From Nitrospira sp. (GTDB lineage: Bacteria; Nitrospirota; Nitrospiria; Nitrospirales; Nitrospiraceae): 64,000 nt of DNA. Position 1 is the first letter of the stretch; every line of letters begins with the position of its first letter. This document shows positions 37,826 through 48,431 of the stretch, piece by piece. The translations under genes were made by a program, and so were the position numbers. The stretch covers positions 29,071-93,070 of the forward strand of contig JAFEBI010000019.1 of the NCBI GenBank assembly GCA_018242725.1. Reading direction: 5' to 3'. The notes beneath the pieces were generated by a model. The model saw nothing but the letters and a program-made list of their open reading frames with translations. It was not told the origin of the DNA and searched no databases.

Positions 37826-39142
37826 ATGCGTGACGACATTGTCATCGTAGGCGGAGGTCTGGCTGGGTCGGAAGCGGCCTGGCAAGCGGCGAATCGTGGC
37901 GCCAAGGTCACGCTCTACGAGATGCGCCCGAAAGAGATGACGAAGGCGCACAAAACTGGTGGGCTGGCCGAGCTGGTCTGTTCGAATTCGCTCGGTTCTC
38001 TTGATCCACTCAATGCGCCCGGCATCTTGAAGGAAGAAATGCGGCGGCTCAATTCGTTGATCATCGCTGCCGCGGAGCAGGCTAGAGTGCCGGCAGGATC
38101 CGCGCTGGCTGTTGATCGTGATGTCTTTTCTCAGTACATCACCCGTGCGCTGGAAGGCCATCCGAATATCAGAATTCTGCACGAAGAGATCGCGGAGATA
38201 CCCACCGACTGTCTCTGTATTATTGCAACAGGTCCATTAACATCGGATACGCTCTCTCAAGCGATCCGTGCTGCGACGAAATCACAGCACCTGTATTTCT
38301 TCGACGCGATCTCGCCGATTGTCGACGCCGACTCGATCAACATGGATATCGTCTTTCGCGCCTCTCGGTATGACAAAGGCGGAGATGATTATTTGAATTG
38401 CCCCATGACGGCAGACCAGTACAATGCCTTTTACGACGCCATGATGGCGGCAGAGAAGGTGCAGCCGAAGGAATTCGAGAAGACACCCTATTTTGAAGCC
38501 TGTGTACCGATTGAAGTATTGGCCGAGCGCGGTCGCCAGACGATGCAGTTCGGTCCGATGAAACCGGTGGGGCTCAAAGATCCACGGACCGGCGTGGAGC
38601 CGGCGGCGGTCGTGCAATTGCGGACAGAAAATATTCATCGCACCTGTTACAACTTGGTGGGCTTTCAGACCAAACTCACGTACCCGGAACAGAAACGCGT
38701 GTTTCGCATGATCCCAGGCCTCGAACAAGCTGAGTTTCTCCGCTACGGCAGTCTCCATCGGAATACGTTCATCAATTCTCCGCAGCTGCTGCTCAACACC
38801 CTGCAATTCAAAGCTCGGGCTTCCCTCTTCTTTGCCGGGCAGTTGGTCGGCGTGGAAGGCTATACCGAGTCGGCAGCCATGGGTGGCCTCGCCGGCATCA
38901 ACGCCGCGCGAGCCCTCGCTGGACATCCGCTGATCTCGCCTCCTGCTACGACAGCACATGGCTGTCTGGTTTCCCACGTCGCCTCATCGGATCCTCGACA
39001 CTTCCAACCGATGAATACCAATTTTGGTCTCTTCCCTCCCTTGACGAACTCTCCAAGGGACAAGGAGAAGAAGCGCCGCGCGCTGAGTCAGCGAGCCCTT
39101 GAGGATTTTGACGCATGGAAGACACAATCAAAGCTTTTGTAA
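37826..39142 (+). CDS. trmFO: Methylenetetrahydrofolate-tRNA-(uracil-5)-methyltransferase (438 aa)
   Basis: A flavoprotein that makes 5-methyluridine at position 54 of tRNA using methylenetetrahydrofolate. The N-terminal FAD site [17 protein letters not shown], the family signature [11 protein letters not shown] and the later [22 protein letters not shown] and [14 protein letters not shown] are present. Full length. It overlaps xerC by 28 nt; trmFO-xerC-hslV-hslU is a known gene order, for instance in Firmicutes. Confidence 0.96.
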   Translation: MRDDIVIVGGGLAGSEAAWQAANRGAKVTLYEMRPKEMTKAHKTGGLAELVCSNSLGSLDPLNAPGILKEEMRRLNSLIIAAAEQARVPAGSALAVDRDVFSQYITRALEGHPNIRILHEEIAEIPTDCLCIIATGPLTSDTLSQAIRAATKSQHLYFFDAISPIVDADSINMDIVFRASRYDKGGDDYLNCPMTADQYNAFYDAMMAAEKVQPKEFEKTPYFEACVPIEVLAERGRQTMQFGPMKPVGLKDPRTGVEPAAVVQLRTENIHRTCYNLVGFQTKLTYPEQKRVFRMIPGLEQAEFLRYGSLHRNTFINSPQLLLNTLQFKARASLFFAGQLVGVEGYTESAAMGGLAGINAARALAGHPLISPPATTAHGCLVSHVASSDPRHFQPMNTNFGLFPPLTNSPRDKEKKRRALSQRALEDFDAWKTQSKLL

Positions 39143-40053
39143 TGTACCTGCAGGTCGAACAGAATGCGTCCCCTGAGACGATCCGCAACTATCGTTCCGA
39201 CCTTCAGCAGCTCACTGAATTCCTCAGACGAACGAAGAAAGACGCTTTGCCAATTCGCGTCGAGACGATTTCCAGTGATGATATTCGTGCCCACCTTCAC
39301 TCGTTAGACCGCCGAGGCGAGAAGGCGGCATCTCTAGCGAGAAAGCTGGCCTGCCTGCGCAGTTTCTTTCGCTTCCTCCTCCGTGAAGAGCTCGTACAAA
39401 CCAATCCGACTGAAACGCTGAGAAGCCCGAGACTGCCCAAACGCCTACCTCGCGTGCTGACCAAGGATGACGCGGCGGCCCTTATGACGTTTCCCACTGG
39501 GCTCTCACCCCTCTCCCTCCGTGACCGTGCTCTGCTGGAGACGATGTACTCGACCGGCGCACGAGTGAGTGAAGTCGTCGGGATCAATCTCAACGACCTC
39601 GACGAAGCGGATGGGATCGTCAGTGTGAAAGGGAAGGGCCGCAAGGAACGGCTGGTCCCGATCGGAGATGTGGCGTTACAAGCCATCCGTGAGTATCGCA
39701 GGTCCCTGAAACCGACTCCTCGCAACCGTCATCCTGCGTCCCCGATGTTCCTGAATCATCGTGGTGGACGGCTGACTACCAGAAGCGTCGCCAAGATGGT
39801 CGCCCGCTACTCCAGCCGCCTAGTGAGCGGAGCCGTCAGTCCCCACGCCCTCCGCCATTCGTACGCGACCCATCTCCTCGACGAAGGAGCCGACCTTCGA
39901 TCCATCCAGGAACTGCTCGGCCATGCCTCGCTGAGTACCACGCAAAAATATACACATGTGGCGATGGACCAACTGCTCGCGGTCTATGACCGGGCCCATC
40001 CTCGGGCACAGGCGACTCGTCCCCCACATGGAAAGGATCACAGGTCATCATGA
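39115..40053 (+). CDS. xerC: Tyrosine recombinase XerC (312 aa)
   Basis: Resolves chromosome dimers at dif with XerD. An N-terminal SAM-like core-binding domain ([20 protein letters not shown]) precedes the catalytic domain: Arg in [10 protein letters not shown], Lys in [24 protein letters not shown] (His-x-x-Arg), [15 protein letters not shown] (His and nucleophile Tyr). The length is right for Xer proteins. The start overlaps trmFO and its stop overlaps hslV, marking it as an operon gene and not a mobile-element integrase. Confidence 0.92.
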   Translation: MEDTIKAFVMYLQVEQNASPETIRNYRSDLQQLTEFLRRTKKDALPIRVETISSDDIRAHLHSLDRRGEKAASLARKLACLRSFFRFLLREELVQTNPTETLRSPRLPKRLPRVLTKDDAAALMTFPTGLSPLSLRDRALLETMYSTGARVSEVVGINLNDLDEADGIVSVKGKGRKERLVPIGDVALQAIREYRRSLKPTPRNRHPASPMFLNHRGGRLTTRSVAKMVARYSSRLVSGAVSPHALRHSYATHLLDEGADLRSIQELLGHASLSTTQKYTHVAMDQLLAVYDRAHPRAQATRPPHGKDHRSS

Positions 40054-40586
40054 AAATTCGGTCGACGACCGTTCTCTGTGTCCGACGCGACGGACGGGTC
40101 GCCATGGGCTGCGACGGCCAAGTCACCGTCGGCACCACGGTCATGAAGCACAACGCCAAGAAGATTCGGCGTTTGCATCATGATCAAGTCCTGGCAGGGT
40201 TTGCAGGAGCCACGGCGGACGCGTTCACGCTATTCGAAAAGTTTGAGAGTAAACTGGAAGAGTATCGAGGGAACCTCACGAGGGCTGCGGTCGAGTTGGC
40301 AAAAGATTGGCGCACGGATCGTGTGCTTCGCCGCTTGGAAGCCCTCCTGGCCGTGGCCGGGCGCGAGCAGTCGTTCATCATTACCGGAACCGGTGACGTC
40401 GTCGAGCCGGAAGACGGCATTCTGGCGATCGGCTCGGGTGGTCCCTATGCGCTGGCCGCAGCCAGAGGATTGCTCCGCCATTCAGAACTGGACGCGCCTG
40501 TGATCGTCACCGAAGCCATGACCATCGCGGGGTCCATTGACATCTACACGAACCAACAGATTCTTGTTGAAGAACTTCAAGGATAA
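40050..40586 (+). CDS. hslV: ATP-dependent protease subunit HslV (178 aa)
   Basis: The proteasome-like peptidase of the HslUV complex. The N-terminal [22 protein letters not shown] contains the catalytic threonine, with the [13 protein letters not shown] and [15 protein letters not shown] blocks and the [14 protein letters not shown] motif. The mature enzyme would start at a Thr near residue 6. Overlaps xerC by 4 nt and precedes hslU by 6 bases. Confidence 0.97.
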   Translation: MKIRSTTVLCVRRDGRVAMGCDGQVTVGTTVMKHNAKKIRRLHHDQVLAGFAGATADAFTLFEKFESKLEEYRGNLTRAAVELAKDWRTDRVLRRLEALLAVAGREQSFIITGTGDVVEPEDGILAIGSGGPYALAAARGLLRHSELDAPVIVTEAMTIAGSIDIYTNQQILVEELQG

Positions 40587-40592
40587 TCCACA

Positions 40593-41993
40593 ATGATGAA
40601 GCCGCTCACGAACGAGCCCGTCGCATTGAATCTCAACAGTCTCACACCCCGTCAGATCGTCGAAGAACTGAACCGGTATGTCATCGGACAAAAGGATGCG
40701 AAGCGCATGGTGGCTATCGCCCTTCGCAACCGCTGGCGCCGTCAACAACTGTCGCCGGACCTTCGCGATGAGGTCATGCCGAAGAACATCATCATGATCG
40801 GGCCGACAGGGGTAGGCAAAACAGAAATCGCCCGACGGCTGGCCAAGCTGGCTGAGGCTCCCTTCATCAAGGTGGAAGCCTCGAAATTTACCGAGGTGGG
40901 CTATGTCGGACGCGATGTGGAATCGATCATTCGCGATCTCACCGAGCTGGCCATCAACATGGTCAAGACCCAACGCCTGGCCTTCGTTCAACACAAGGCC
41001 GAGCAACAGGCTGAGGAGCGCCTGCTCGATCTCCTCTTGCCTCCGCCTCCACCTCGTCCTGGATTCGTGGACACCACGGCGGAGACGGCCACCCAACCCC
41101 CTCCTGACACCAACGAAACGACCCGGTCGAAACTCCGCCTCCAACTGCGAGAAGGCAAGATGGATGAACGAACCGTTGAAATGGAAGTCAAAGAGCGGGG
41201 AGTTCCCGTCGGCGTCATCTCCAATGTCGGTGGGTTGGATGATCTCGAGAGTAATCTCCGTGACATGCTGGGCGGCATGTTTCAAGGCAAGAAGAAAAAG
41301 CGGCTCATGAAAGTGCCCGAAGCCCTGAAACACCTGACGCAGGAAGAAGCCCAGAAGCTAATCGATATGGACGACACCACGCGTGAAGCGATCAATAAGG
41401 TGGAACAGACCGGAATCGTCTTTCTCGACGAGATCGATAAAATCGCCGGTCGCGAGCGATCCAGCGGACCTGACGTGTCCCGAGAAGGCGTCCAACGAGA
41501 CTTGCTTCCCATCGTCGAGGGCTGCACCGTCAACACGAAACATGGCCCGGTCGTGACCGATCACATCCTCTTTATCGCAGCCGGGGCCTTCCATGTGGCG
41601 AAACCGTCCGATCTCATTCCAGAACTCCAAGGTCGTTTTCCGATTCGCGTTGAACTGAGCCCCCTCTCCAAAGACGACTTCGTCCGTATTCTCACGGAGC
41701 CACAGGGGGCATTGGTCCGTCAATATCAGGCCTTACTGGCCACGGAGGGATTGGCCATTGAATTCGCCAAGGACGGCTTGGAGGAGATCGCGGAGATCGC
41801 CGTGCAAGTGAATGAACGAACCGAGAACATCGGTGCCCGTCGCCTCTTCACCATCATGGAACGGTTGTTGGAAGAAATTTCTTTTGAGGGACCGGGTTGG
41901 CCTGACAAGCGAATCAACATCACCGCTGCCTACGTCAGGGATCGATTGAAGGACATCGTCAAAGACCAGGATCTGAGCCGGTATATCTTGTAG
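40593..41993 (+). CDS. hslU: ATP-dependent protease ATPase subunit HslU (466 aa)
   Basis: The AAA+ unfoldase partner of Hsl[21 protein letters not shown], Walker [17 protein letters not shown], pore loop [10 protein letters not shown], the HslU-specific I domain (about 140-260), Walker [13 protein letters not shown] and the sensor [12 protein letters not shown] are present. The C-terminus DLSRYIL is of the type that inserts into HslV. It is slightly longer than usual because of a proline-rich stretch (PPPPPRPGF) in the I domain. Confidence 0.97.
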   Translation: MMKPLTNEPVALNLNSLTPRQIVEELNRYVIGQKDAKRMVAIALRNRWRRQQLSPDLRDEVMPKNIIMIGPTGVGKTEIARRLAKLAEAPFIKVEASKFTEVGYVGRDVESIIRDLTELAINMVKTQRLAFVQHKAEQQAEERLLDLLLPPPPPRPGFVDTTAETATQPPPDTNETTRSKLRLQLREGKMDERTVEMEVKERGVPVGVISNVGGLDDLESNLRDMLGGMFQGKKKKRLMKVPEALKHLTQEEAQKLIDMDDTTREAINKVEQTGIVFLDEIDKIAGRERSSGPDVSREGVQRDLLPIVEGCTVNTKHGPVVTDHILFIAAGAFHVAKPSDLIPELQGRFPIRVELSPLSKDDFVRILTEPQGALVRQYQALLATEGLAIEFAKDGLEEIAEIAVQVNERTENIGARRLFTIMERLLEEISFEGPGWPDKRINITAAYVRDRLKDIVKDQDLSRYIL

Positions 41994-42022
41994 GAGACCG
42001 TTCTGATCGACGGGAGAGGGGC

Positions 42023-42919
42023 ATGAACAAACTCATCAAAAAAGCCGATGTCTTGATCGAAGCTCTACCGTACATCCGGACGTTTCGCGGCAAAACCGTG
42101 GTCGTGAAATATGGCGGCCACGCGATGACGGACGCGTCACTCAAAGAGCGGTTTGCGCAAGATGTCGTCTTGTTGAAGTACGTCGGCATCAACCCGGTCA
42201 TCATTCATGGCGGCGGACCGCAAATCGACAAGATGCTCGATCGACTCGGCATTCAAGCGAAGTTCCGCCATGGTGTCCGGATCACCGACGCCGCCACAAT
42301 GGAAATCGTGGAGATGGTCCTGGCCGGGAAAATCAACATGGAACTGACCGACCTGATTACCCGGCATGGCGGCAGCGCGGTCGGGTTGAGCGGGAAGGAC
42401 GGCGGCCTAATCCTCAGCAAACCGCTGACAGCCAAAGCGTGGGCCGAAAGTCTCGATCGCGATCTGGATGAAGAAGATGCGAAGGGCGATTTTGGATTGG
42501 TCGGGGATATCGAAAAGGTCGATCCCGGCCTGTTACGGAACCTCCAAGAAGATCACTACATCCCAATCATCGCACCTATTGGTACGGATCGTGAGGGCAA
42601 TACCTACAACATTAACGCTGATCTTGTCGCCGGAGCTGTTGCCGGTGCGTTGCGGGCAGAAAAACTCCTGATGATGACCGATATCAAAGGTATTCGCGAC
42701 GCGAACGGACGCCACCTCTCAACCGTATCCCGCAAAGACGTGCAACGCATGATGAAGAAGGGGATCATCACGGAAGGGATGATCCCAAAGGTTCATGCCT
42801 GCTTAGATGCCTTGGGCGATGGGGTCGGAAAAGCTCACATAATTGATGGGCGTATTCCGCACGCGGTCCTCCTTGAAATCTTCACGCGGAAGGGTATCGG
42901 GACTGAGATCGTGACCTAA
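42023..42919 (+). CDS. argB: Acetylglutamate kinase (298 aa)
   Basis: Phosphorylates N-acetylglutamate, step two of arginine synthesis. TVVVKYGGHAM and VIIHGGGPQIDKMLDRLG (phosphate- and substrate-binding glycine motifs), GLSGKDGGLIL and the C-terminal GGMIPK-like TEGMIPKVHAC are present. An N-terminal helix before the core (KADVLIEALPYIRTFRGK) is the type found in arginine-inhibitable hexameric enzymes. It follows hslU at 29 bases with GGGAGAGG upstream, so it is probably co-transcribed. Confidence 0.96.
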   Translation: MNKLIKKADVLIEALPYIRTFRGKTVVVKYGGHAMTDASLKERFAQDVVLLKYVGINPVIIHGGGPQIDKMLDRLGIQAKFRHGVRITDAATMEIVEMVLAGKINMELTDLITRHGGSAVGLSGKDGGLILSKPLTAKAWAESLDRDLDEEDAKGDFGLVGDIEKVDPGLLRNLQEDHYIPIIAPIGTDREGNTYNINADLVAGAVAGALRAEKLLMMTDIKGIRDANGRHLSTVSRKDVQRMMKKGIITEGMIPKVHACLDALGDGVGKAHIIDGRIPHAVLLEIFTRKGIGTEIVT

Positions 42920-42945
42920 ACCTCCCGAAGCTGGAAACCAGTTCT

Positions 42946-43806
42946 GTGCCTATCGATCGAAATCGACTCAGAGAGGATCTTCAGGCCCTGGTGGGAGAGC
43001 GGCATCCGATCACCTCGCCACACCGCTTACGACAGACGGAGGCCTACCTACACCGTCGCTTCTCAGAAGCTGAGTTGACCGTGACCACACAATCCTTCCC
43101 AGCCTTTGGTGGCACTTCACACAATGTGATCGGGACGGTGCTTCCTGGGAGCAACCCAGCTCAACCTGCACCACCGCTGATCCTCGCCGCACACTTCGAT
43201 ACAGTTGAAGGATCTCCAGGCGCCGATGATAATGCCAGCGCGCTCGCCGTGATGCTTTACGTCGCTCATCAGGTAAAAACCATGACGTTGGCCAGACCGA
43301 TCCGTTTCATCGCGTTCAACTTAGAGGAGGAGAATCTTCTCGGTAGTCGCGCCTACACGTCGCTCTTACAGAAAAATGGTGAATCTATTCATGGGGCGAT
43401 TGTATTGGAATGTGTCGGCTATGCGAGCCATCAACCTAATTCACAGAAAATCCCTCCTGGTGTTCCGATCGCAGTACCCACAACAGGAAATTTTCTCGCC
43501 GTGATCGGCAACGAACGATCACACCAACTAACCGGTTCTGTTGCTCAGGCCATGAAGCCGCATCTCCCAATTGTTCCGCTGGTCGTACCGGGCAATGGAG
43601 AAAAGCTCCCGGACACTAGACGGAGCGACCACACGTCGTTCTGGGAACAGGGCTTTCCCGCCGTCATGCTCACCGATACCGCCAATTTCCGAAACCCCCA
43701 TTACCATCAACCAACCGATACCCTTGAGACGTTGAATCTCGATTTCATCGCTGCTGTGGTTGATGGGGTGACAGCGGCCGTTTTCGCCATGGCCAGTTCC
43801 ACCTGA
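42946..43806 (+). CDS. M28-family zinc peptidase (286 aa)
   Basis: An aminopeptidase/glutaminyl-cyclase-like fold with the two-zinc site: His in LAAHFDTVEGSPGADDNASA (also Asp), the Glu pair in FNLEEENLLGSRAY, Asp in RSDHTSFWE and the last His in NPHYHQPTDTLE. There is no signal peptide, so it would be cytosolic unless a longer start exists. It starts at GTG 42946. The peptide substrate is unknown. Confidence 0.85.
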   Translation: MPIDRNRLREDLQALVGERHPITSPHRLRQTEAYLHRRFSEAELTVTTQSFPAFGGTSHNVIGTVLPGSNPAQPAPPLILAAHFDTVEGSPGADDNASALAVMLYVAHQVKTMTLARPIRFIAFNLEEENLLGSRAYTSLLQKNGESIHGAIVLECVGYASHQPNSQKIPPGVPIAVPTTGNFLAVIGNERSHQLTGSVAQAMKPHLPIVPLVVPGNGEKLPDTRRSDHTSFWEQGFPAVMLTDTANFRNPHYHQPTDTLETLNLDFIAAVVDGVTAAVFAMASST

Positions 43807-43898
43807 GCGTAGCTTTCATGCACTGACTTGGATAGACTGAGCGCTGCTCCAAGGAACGGATCAGTTTCCAGTCAAAAGGGAAGGTGTAGCGCGACTCA

Positions 43899-44600
43899 AT
43901 GAGGACGAGACTTCCTGGTTCAACTTGTCGGACTATCGCCTCGGTATTTGCCCACCTCAATTACAAGCGCCTGGAGTCCGTCTACTGCTACGAGGGTGGT
44001 GATGAGTTCTGGCGGGCGAAGCGAGGACCTTGCCTGCGGCTGGGAACGAAGATAGCCGAGGCCCTCGTAGGGAAGTTATCCCGTGGAGGTCGGAGTCTCT
44101 ATATTGGCGCTGGGGTGACGGAACTCCCGGCGCTGATCGCAGAGACCATCGACTGTGAACGCCATGTTGAGCCCTATAATCTCCGGCGATCTGAAGTTAC
44201 GGTGCTCAACCGCGCTTGTCGGAGCCTATCGGTTCGCTTCCTTGCTCGAGATGCCTCCTCGGCACAAGGACGGTTCGATCATCTCTGGATGGTCAGCGTG
44301 CTCAACGATCCGGAACGATTTCCTCACTTGGCGCCGTTGTCGTACGGGCGGGCGGATCCGGTTACATTCGATCCTGCGAGATTTCAGAAAGAGCGACGGA
44401 TTGTCCAATCCATCGTCAACCGCTGCATGCCGAAGCTAAAGCTGCCGGGTCTTGTCACGACGTCGAGCGAGGAAGTTATTTGGATTGCAGACTGGTGCCA
44501 TAGACACAAGGCTCCATATCGCGTGGATCGGAAACAGTATGCCACGGCGCTCGTAGGAGATCCGGTCTGCTTCATGAAGGTTGGTAGGGCTGAGAAGTGA
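43899..44600 (+). CDS. Unrecognised protein with Rossmann-like segment (233 aa)
   Basis: An intact frame with an ATG behind GAAGGTG. The stretch RSLYIGAGVTELPALIAE followed by an acidic strand end (RHVEPYNLRR) and FDHLWMVSVLNDP resembles the first strands of a class-I methyltransferase fold, but the SAM motif is not canonical. An N-terminal segment has YCYEGGDEFWRAKRGPC. No signal peptide. Convergent to the next gene. Function unknown; a methyltransferase-like role is only a guess. Confidence 0.65.
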   Translation: MRTRLPGSTCRTIASVFAHLNYKRLESVYCYEGGDEFWRAKRGPCLRLGTKIAEALVGKLSRGGRSLYIGAGVTELPALIAETIDCERHVEPYNLRRSEVTVLNRACRSLSVRFLARDASSAQGRFDHLWMVSVLNDPERFPHLAPLSYGRADPVTFDPARFQKERRIVQSIVNRCMPKLKLPGLVTTSSEEVIWIADWCHRHKAPYRVDRKQYATALVGDPVCFMKVGRAEK

Positions 44601-44627
44601 GGATGTGGGGTCGACGCTTGAGATGTA

Positions 44628-45164
44628 TCAGAGTTCAAAACCGGTTTTCTTGGCCGGATCACCCATGTACTGCTTGGCATATCGCACATAGTTTCCCGCC
44701 GACTCTTTGATCCAGGCTAATTCTTTCTCGGTGACCGGTCGCTTGACCTTTGCAGGTGATCCCAGGATGAGACTCTTCGGCGGCACAGTCGTCCCTTCAA
44801 CAACCAAGGCTCCGGCTCCCACGACTGAATCCTCTCCGATCACCGCACCGTCCATGATGATGGCACCCATGCCAACCAACACACGATCCTGGATCGTGCA
44901 GCCATGCAACACGACGTTGTGGCCGATCGTGACGTCATTGCCGATGATCAAGGGATGGGTGTCATGGGTCACATGTAACATGCAGATATCTTGTATGTTG
45001 GTCCGTTCGCCGATCCGAATGTAGTGCACATCGCCTCGAATCACAGCGTTGAACCAAACACTACAGTCCTCCCCCATCACGACATCACCGATCAGGACCG
45101 CCGTCGTTTCAATAAAACAAGACTTGGGGACCGTGGGCTTGATACCCTGAAAAGTCCGAATCAT
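44628..45164 (-). CDS. Gamma-carbonic anhydrase-like hexapeptide protein (178 aa)
   Basis: A left-handed beta-helix protein of the gamma-carbonic anhydrase/PaaY/YrdA group. The hexapeptide repeats and the zinc ligand motifs are clear: MLHVTHDT and TIGHNVVLHGC supply the three histidines. RGDVHYIRIGERTNIQD is the conserved first part. A C-terminal helix closes the trimer. The ATG at 45164 matches the usual MIRTF-like start; the frame is open to 45209. Enzyme activity is not assured, since many members lack it. Confidence 0.88.
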   Translation of the reverse strand: MIRTFQGIKPTVPKSCFIETTAVLIGDVVMGEDCSVWFNAVIRGDVHYIRIGERTNIQDICMLHVTHDTHPLIIGNDVTIGHNVVLHGCTIQDRVLVGMGAIIMDGAVIGEDSVVGAGALVVEGTTVPPKSLILGSPAKVKRPVTEKELAWIKESAGNYVRYAKQYMGDPAKKTGFEL

Positions 45165-45245
45165 GCGAGACACTTTATGGGAATCGATCTCCCCCCGCAA
45201 GGGTCTCATTGACAGTCTTTTTGACCCTCCCGTAGACTGCCTGAC

Positions 45246-46688
45246 ATGTCACAACCCTTGATTATTCCAAAGCGTGCCCGCTCCACGAAAACCGCTCGCG
45301 TCAACCCTGCCGCAACAACTATCGGTTTCGTCAATCTCGGCTGTTCGAAAAATCAGGTCGATTCTGAAATCATGCTCGGAACATTGGTCGCGGAAGGGTT
45401 TCAACTCACCGGCGACCCCAAACAAGCCGAAGTGGTCATTGTGAATACCTGCGGTTTCATCGAAGAAGCAAAACAGGAATCGATCAACACGATCCTCGAA
45501 CATGGGCATCTGAAGAAAGCAGGAACCTGCCGCGTTCTGATCGCAGCCGGTTGTCTGGCACAGCGGTATCAGGGAGACTTACTGAAGGAGTTACCGGAAT
45601 TGGACGGGGTAGTCGGGACCGGTGAATTCGGCAAGATCGCGGATATTTGCCGAGACCTCTTGGCTCCCAAAAAGAGACACCGCCGCCTCTGGATCAGTCA
45701 ACCGCCCTATCTCTACGACGAATTAGCCCCTCGTGTGAGACTCGGCGCGCAGCACAGCGCCTACGTCAAAATCGCCGAAGGCTGCAATCGCAACTGTACA
45801 TTCTGCGCGATTCCGTTGATGCGAGGGAAACAGCGCAGTCGACCGGTGGACTCTATCGTGACAGAAGCACGCCGGCTCGCCGCAGAAGGGGTCAAAGAGA
45901 TCAACCTCATCTCCCAGGATACGATCAACTATGGCGTCGATCTCGGCCTTCGCCAAGGTCTCGTCTCGCTCCTTCGTGAATTGGTCAAGGTGGATGGCCT
46001 GCGTTGGATCCGGCCGTTTTACCTTTACCCCCAACAAGTCACTGACGACCTTCTCGATCTCTACGCTGGGGAAGCAAAGCTCACGAAATATATCGACATG
46101 CCCCTTCAGCACATCAATGACCGGATGCTCACCCGAATGCATCGACTCGGTAATCGCGCATCAATCGAAGCGCTCGTCGATCGTATCCGGACCAGCATCC
46201 CCGGAATCACCTTCCGGACGGCCTTCATTGTCGGATTCCCGGGAGAAACTGACGCCGCGTTCACCGAGCTGCGTGACTATGTGGAACAGGCTGAGTTCGA
46301 TCGTGTCGCGGTGTTTGCGTATTCGGATGAAGACCAAACCCCGGCAGCTGATTTGGACGGCAAAGTCGAGCAAGACGTGATGGATGACCGTCGTAATACG
46401 ATCCTCTCTGTTCAAGAAGCGATCGCCACCGCCAAAGGCAGAGATAGAATTGGATCGATTCTCGATGTCCTCATCGATGGACGATCCGACGAAACGGAAG
46501 GCGTTATAGAGGCACGCCATGAAGGACTTGCGCCTGAAATCGACGGCGTCGTCTATGTCGACGAGGACTCAGCCGATGCCGGTTACAAACCTTCCGATCC
46601 GGCACCCGGTGACTTCCGCAGAGTCGAGATCACCGATGCGGCGGGTTTCGACCTCGTCGGACGCATCCTTGCACCGCACGGGCAATGA
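45246..46688 (+). CDS. rimO: Ribosomal protein uS12 methylthiotransferase (480 aa)
   Basis: A radical SAM enzyme that methylthiolates the conserved aspartate of ribosomal protein S12. The N-terminal UPF0004 domain (FVNLGCSKNQVDSEIMLG and NTCGFIEEAKQES with auxiliary-cluster cysteines), the radical SAM motif CNRNCTFCAIP, DMPLQHINDRML and a C-terminal TRAM domain are present. NLGCSKN is the RimO-type signature separating it from MiaB. Length is typical with a somewhat long N-terminus. Confidence 0.95.
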   Translation: MSQPLIIPKRARSTKTARVNPAATTIGFVNLGCSKNQVDSEIMLGTLVAEGFQLTGDPKQAEVVIVNTCGFIEEAKQESINTILEHGHLKKAGTCRVLIAAGCLAQRYQGDLLKELPELDGVVGTGEFGKIADICRDLLAPKKRHRRLWISQPPYLYDELAPRVRLGAQHSAYVKIAEGCNRNCTFCAIPLMRGKQRSRPVDSIVTEARRLAAEGVKEINLISQDTINYGVDLGLRQGLVSLLRELVKVDGLRWIRPFYLYPQQVTDDLLDLYAGEAKLTKYIDMPLQHINDRMLTRMHRLGNRASIEALVDRIRTSIPGITFRTAFIVGFPGETDAAFTELRDYVEQAEFDRVAVFAYSDEDQTPAADLDGKVEQDVMDDRRNTILSVQEAIATAKGRDRIGSILDVLIDGRSDETEGVIEARHEGLAPEIDGVVYVDEDSADAGYKPSDPAPGDFRRVEITDAAGFDLVGRILAPHGQ

Positions 46689-46756
46689 CCGAATTCTTTC
46701 CCTCACGTAGCGTCCGTGTCGTCCATGCCCATCGTGAAGTCCGAACCGATAACGGC

Positions 46757-46788
46757 AAGCGGAGCGCGTCCTCGGACACGCTCCGCTT
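46757..46788. terminator. Strong hairpin between convergent rimO and htrA
   Basis: AAGCGGAGCG (46757-46766) pairs with CGCTCCGCTT (46779-46788). Inside, GTCC and GGAC extend the stem. It sits between the convergent ends of rimO and the Do-type protease and may terminate both. The T-run is short on each side. Confidence 0.6.
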
Positions 46789-46808
46789 CTGAAATCGTAT
46801 GCCCAGGC

Positions 46809-48293
46809 TCACACCTTCACGGAGAGAAACAGTGCATTCCCTCGGCGATTGATCAGAATCAGGACGTTGGCTCCCTTCTTAAGATCTGCGGATGCCTTTT
46901 CAAAATCTTTGACTGATCTGATCGGTTGCCGATTCATTTCTTGGATCACATCACCCGCAGAGAGGCCGGACTTCTCGGCACTGCTATCCGGATCAACCCT
47001 TGTCACCACAACCCCTTGCACTCCGTGGAATCCAAATTGTCTTGCCCGGTCCTGATCAAGCTCCTCAACCACGAGGCCCGACAACGCATCGTCGGAACCT
47101 CCGTGCTGTACCTTCGCGACTTTAGATTCCTCAGGCTGCGTACCGACCCTGACGGTCACTTCACGTTCATGTCCATCGCGAATGACGTTGAGGGTCACGT
47201 TGGCACCAACAGTGGTCCTGGTGACGAGTCGTTGTAACGCGACACCATCTTCCACCGAAGTCCCTTGATAACCGACGATCACATCTCCCTGCTTGAGGCC
47301 GGCTTGATCCGCGGGACTCCCTGCTTTCACATCACTGATCAACGCGCCTTTCGCATCCTTGAGACCGAATGCCGTGGCCAGATCCTGGCTCAATCCCTGA
47401 AGTCCGATCCCGAGATATCCTCGGACGACCTTGCCGGATTTTATGAGACTCTCATAAATCGGCTTGGCCATCGAGGTCGACACGGCGAACCCGACACCCT
47501 GATACCCCCCGGTCTGAGAAAAGATGGCCGTGTTGATGCCCACCAGCTCTCCTTTGGTATTCACCAACGCACCGCCAGAGTTGCCCGGATTAATGGCGGC
47601 ATCCGTCTGAATAAAATCCTCGTACTGGGTGATACCCATCTGACCTCGACCCACCGCACTCACGATCCCGAGCGTGACAGTGGAATTGAGACCAAAGGGG
47701 TTGCCAACCGCCAAGACATACTCACCGACTTGCAAACTCGACGCGTCCCCCCAAGTCACAGTCGGAAGATGATCGGCATTGATCTTAATCACGGCAAGGT
47801 CAGTCTTCGGATCCACCCCGATGATCTTGCCCTTAAATTCCCGCTTGTCGGGAAGTGTGATGTTGACCTCGCGGGCCTGAGCAATCACATGATTATTGGT
47901 CACAATATAGCCATCCGATGAAATGATCACGCCGGATCCTTGTCCTCTCCGAGGCGCTCGTTGGTCAAATGGGTCGCCAGGTCGCCGACCACGCGGTCCG
48001 AATGGTTTCCCAAAGAATTCCTCCATTCGCTCTCGTAACTCATCCGGAACAGGGGAGCCGTCCGCCACATTCTCAGTCATGACCGTCGTAATGTTCACAA
48101 CCGCCGGAGTCACTCGCTTGGCAACATCCGTAAAGCCTGGCGCCGGCGGCGCAACGGCGGCCACTGTGGCGCCCTGTGACGGCGCATTGGATGCATGGGA
48201 CACAGTGAGTGAATGGCCGGCCCAAATTAAAGCCCCGCTTACAAGCCCGATTCCGAGAAGAGAACCCATCGTAGGATGGAAATGCGATGACAT
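46809..48293 (-). CDS. Do/HtrA-family periplasmic serine protease (494 aa)
   Basis: A DegP/DegQ-type envelope protease-chaperone. An N-terminal hydrophobic signal/anchor (LLGIGLVSGALIWAGHSL) is followed by the trypsin-like domain with His in IVTNNHVI, Asp in KTDLAVIKI and Ser in INPGNSGGALVN, then two PDZ domains (about 270-375 and 395-490). The enlarged LA-type loop (RGRRPGDPFDQRAPRRGQG) is present. It is downstream of a two-component system on the same strand (138-base gap), which fits envelope-stress control. Confidence 0.94.
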   Translation of the reverse strand: MSSHFHPTMGSLLGIGLVSGALIWAGHSLTVSHASNAPSQGATVAAVAPPAPGFTDVAKRVTPAVVNITTVMTENVADGSPVPDELRERMEEFFGKPFGPRGRRPGDPFDQRAPRRGQGSGVIISSDGYIVTNNHVIAQAREVNITLPDKREFKGKIIGVDPKTDLAVIKINADHLPTVTWGDASSLQVGEYVLAVGNPFGLNSTVTLGIVSAVGRGQMGITQYEDFIQTDAAINPGNSGGALVNTKGELVGINTAIFSQTGGYQGVGFAVSTSMAKPIYESLIKSGKVVRGYLGIGLQGLSQDLATAFGLKDAKGALISDVKAGSPADQAGLKQGDVIVGYQGTSVEDGVALQRLVTRTTVGANVTLNVIRDGHEREVTVRVGTQPEESKVAKVQHGGSDDALSGLVVEELDQDRARQFGFHGVQGVVVTRVDPDSSAEKSGLSAGDVIQEMNRQPIRSVKDFEKASADLKKGANVLILINRRGNALFLSVKV

Positions 48294-48431
48294 GATAACC
48301 CTCCTTCGTCATGCTGCGGATGACGTTCTTGAGACGCTTCAAACTCATCACTACACGGCCTGTTGTTCGGTACCGAGTATTAGAACTAACAACCGGTGAT
48401 GAGAGGGAGATTAATCGAGGATTAAACGTGG

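Noticed and set aside
39115..40053. XerC-like recombinase as a phage or island integrase
   Set aside because: Its place and overlaps in trmFO-xerC-hslVU and its length fit the housekeeping dimer-resolution recombinase.
40482..41333. A 283-codon minus-strand frame opposite hslV/hslU
   Set aside because: Antisense shadow of well-supported hslU; no homologous features.
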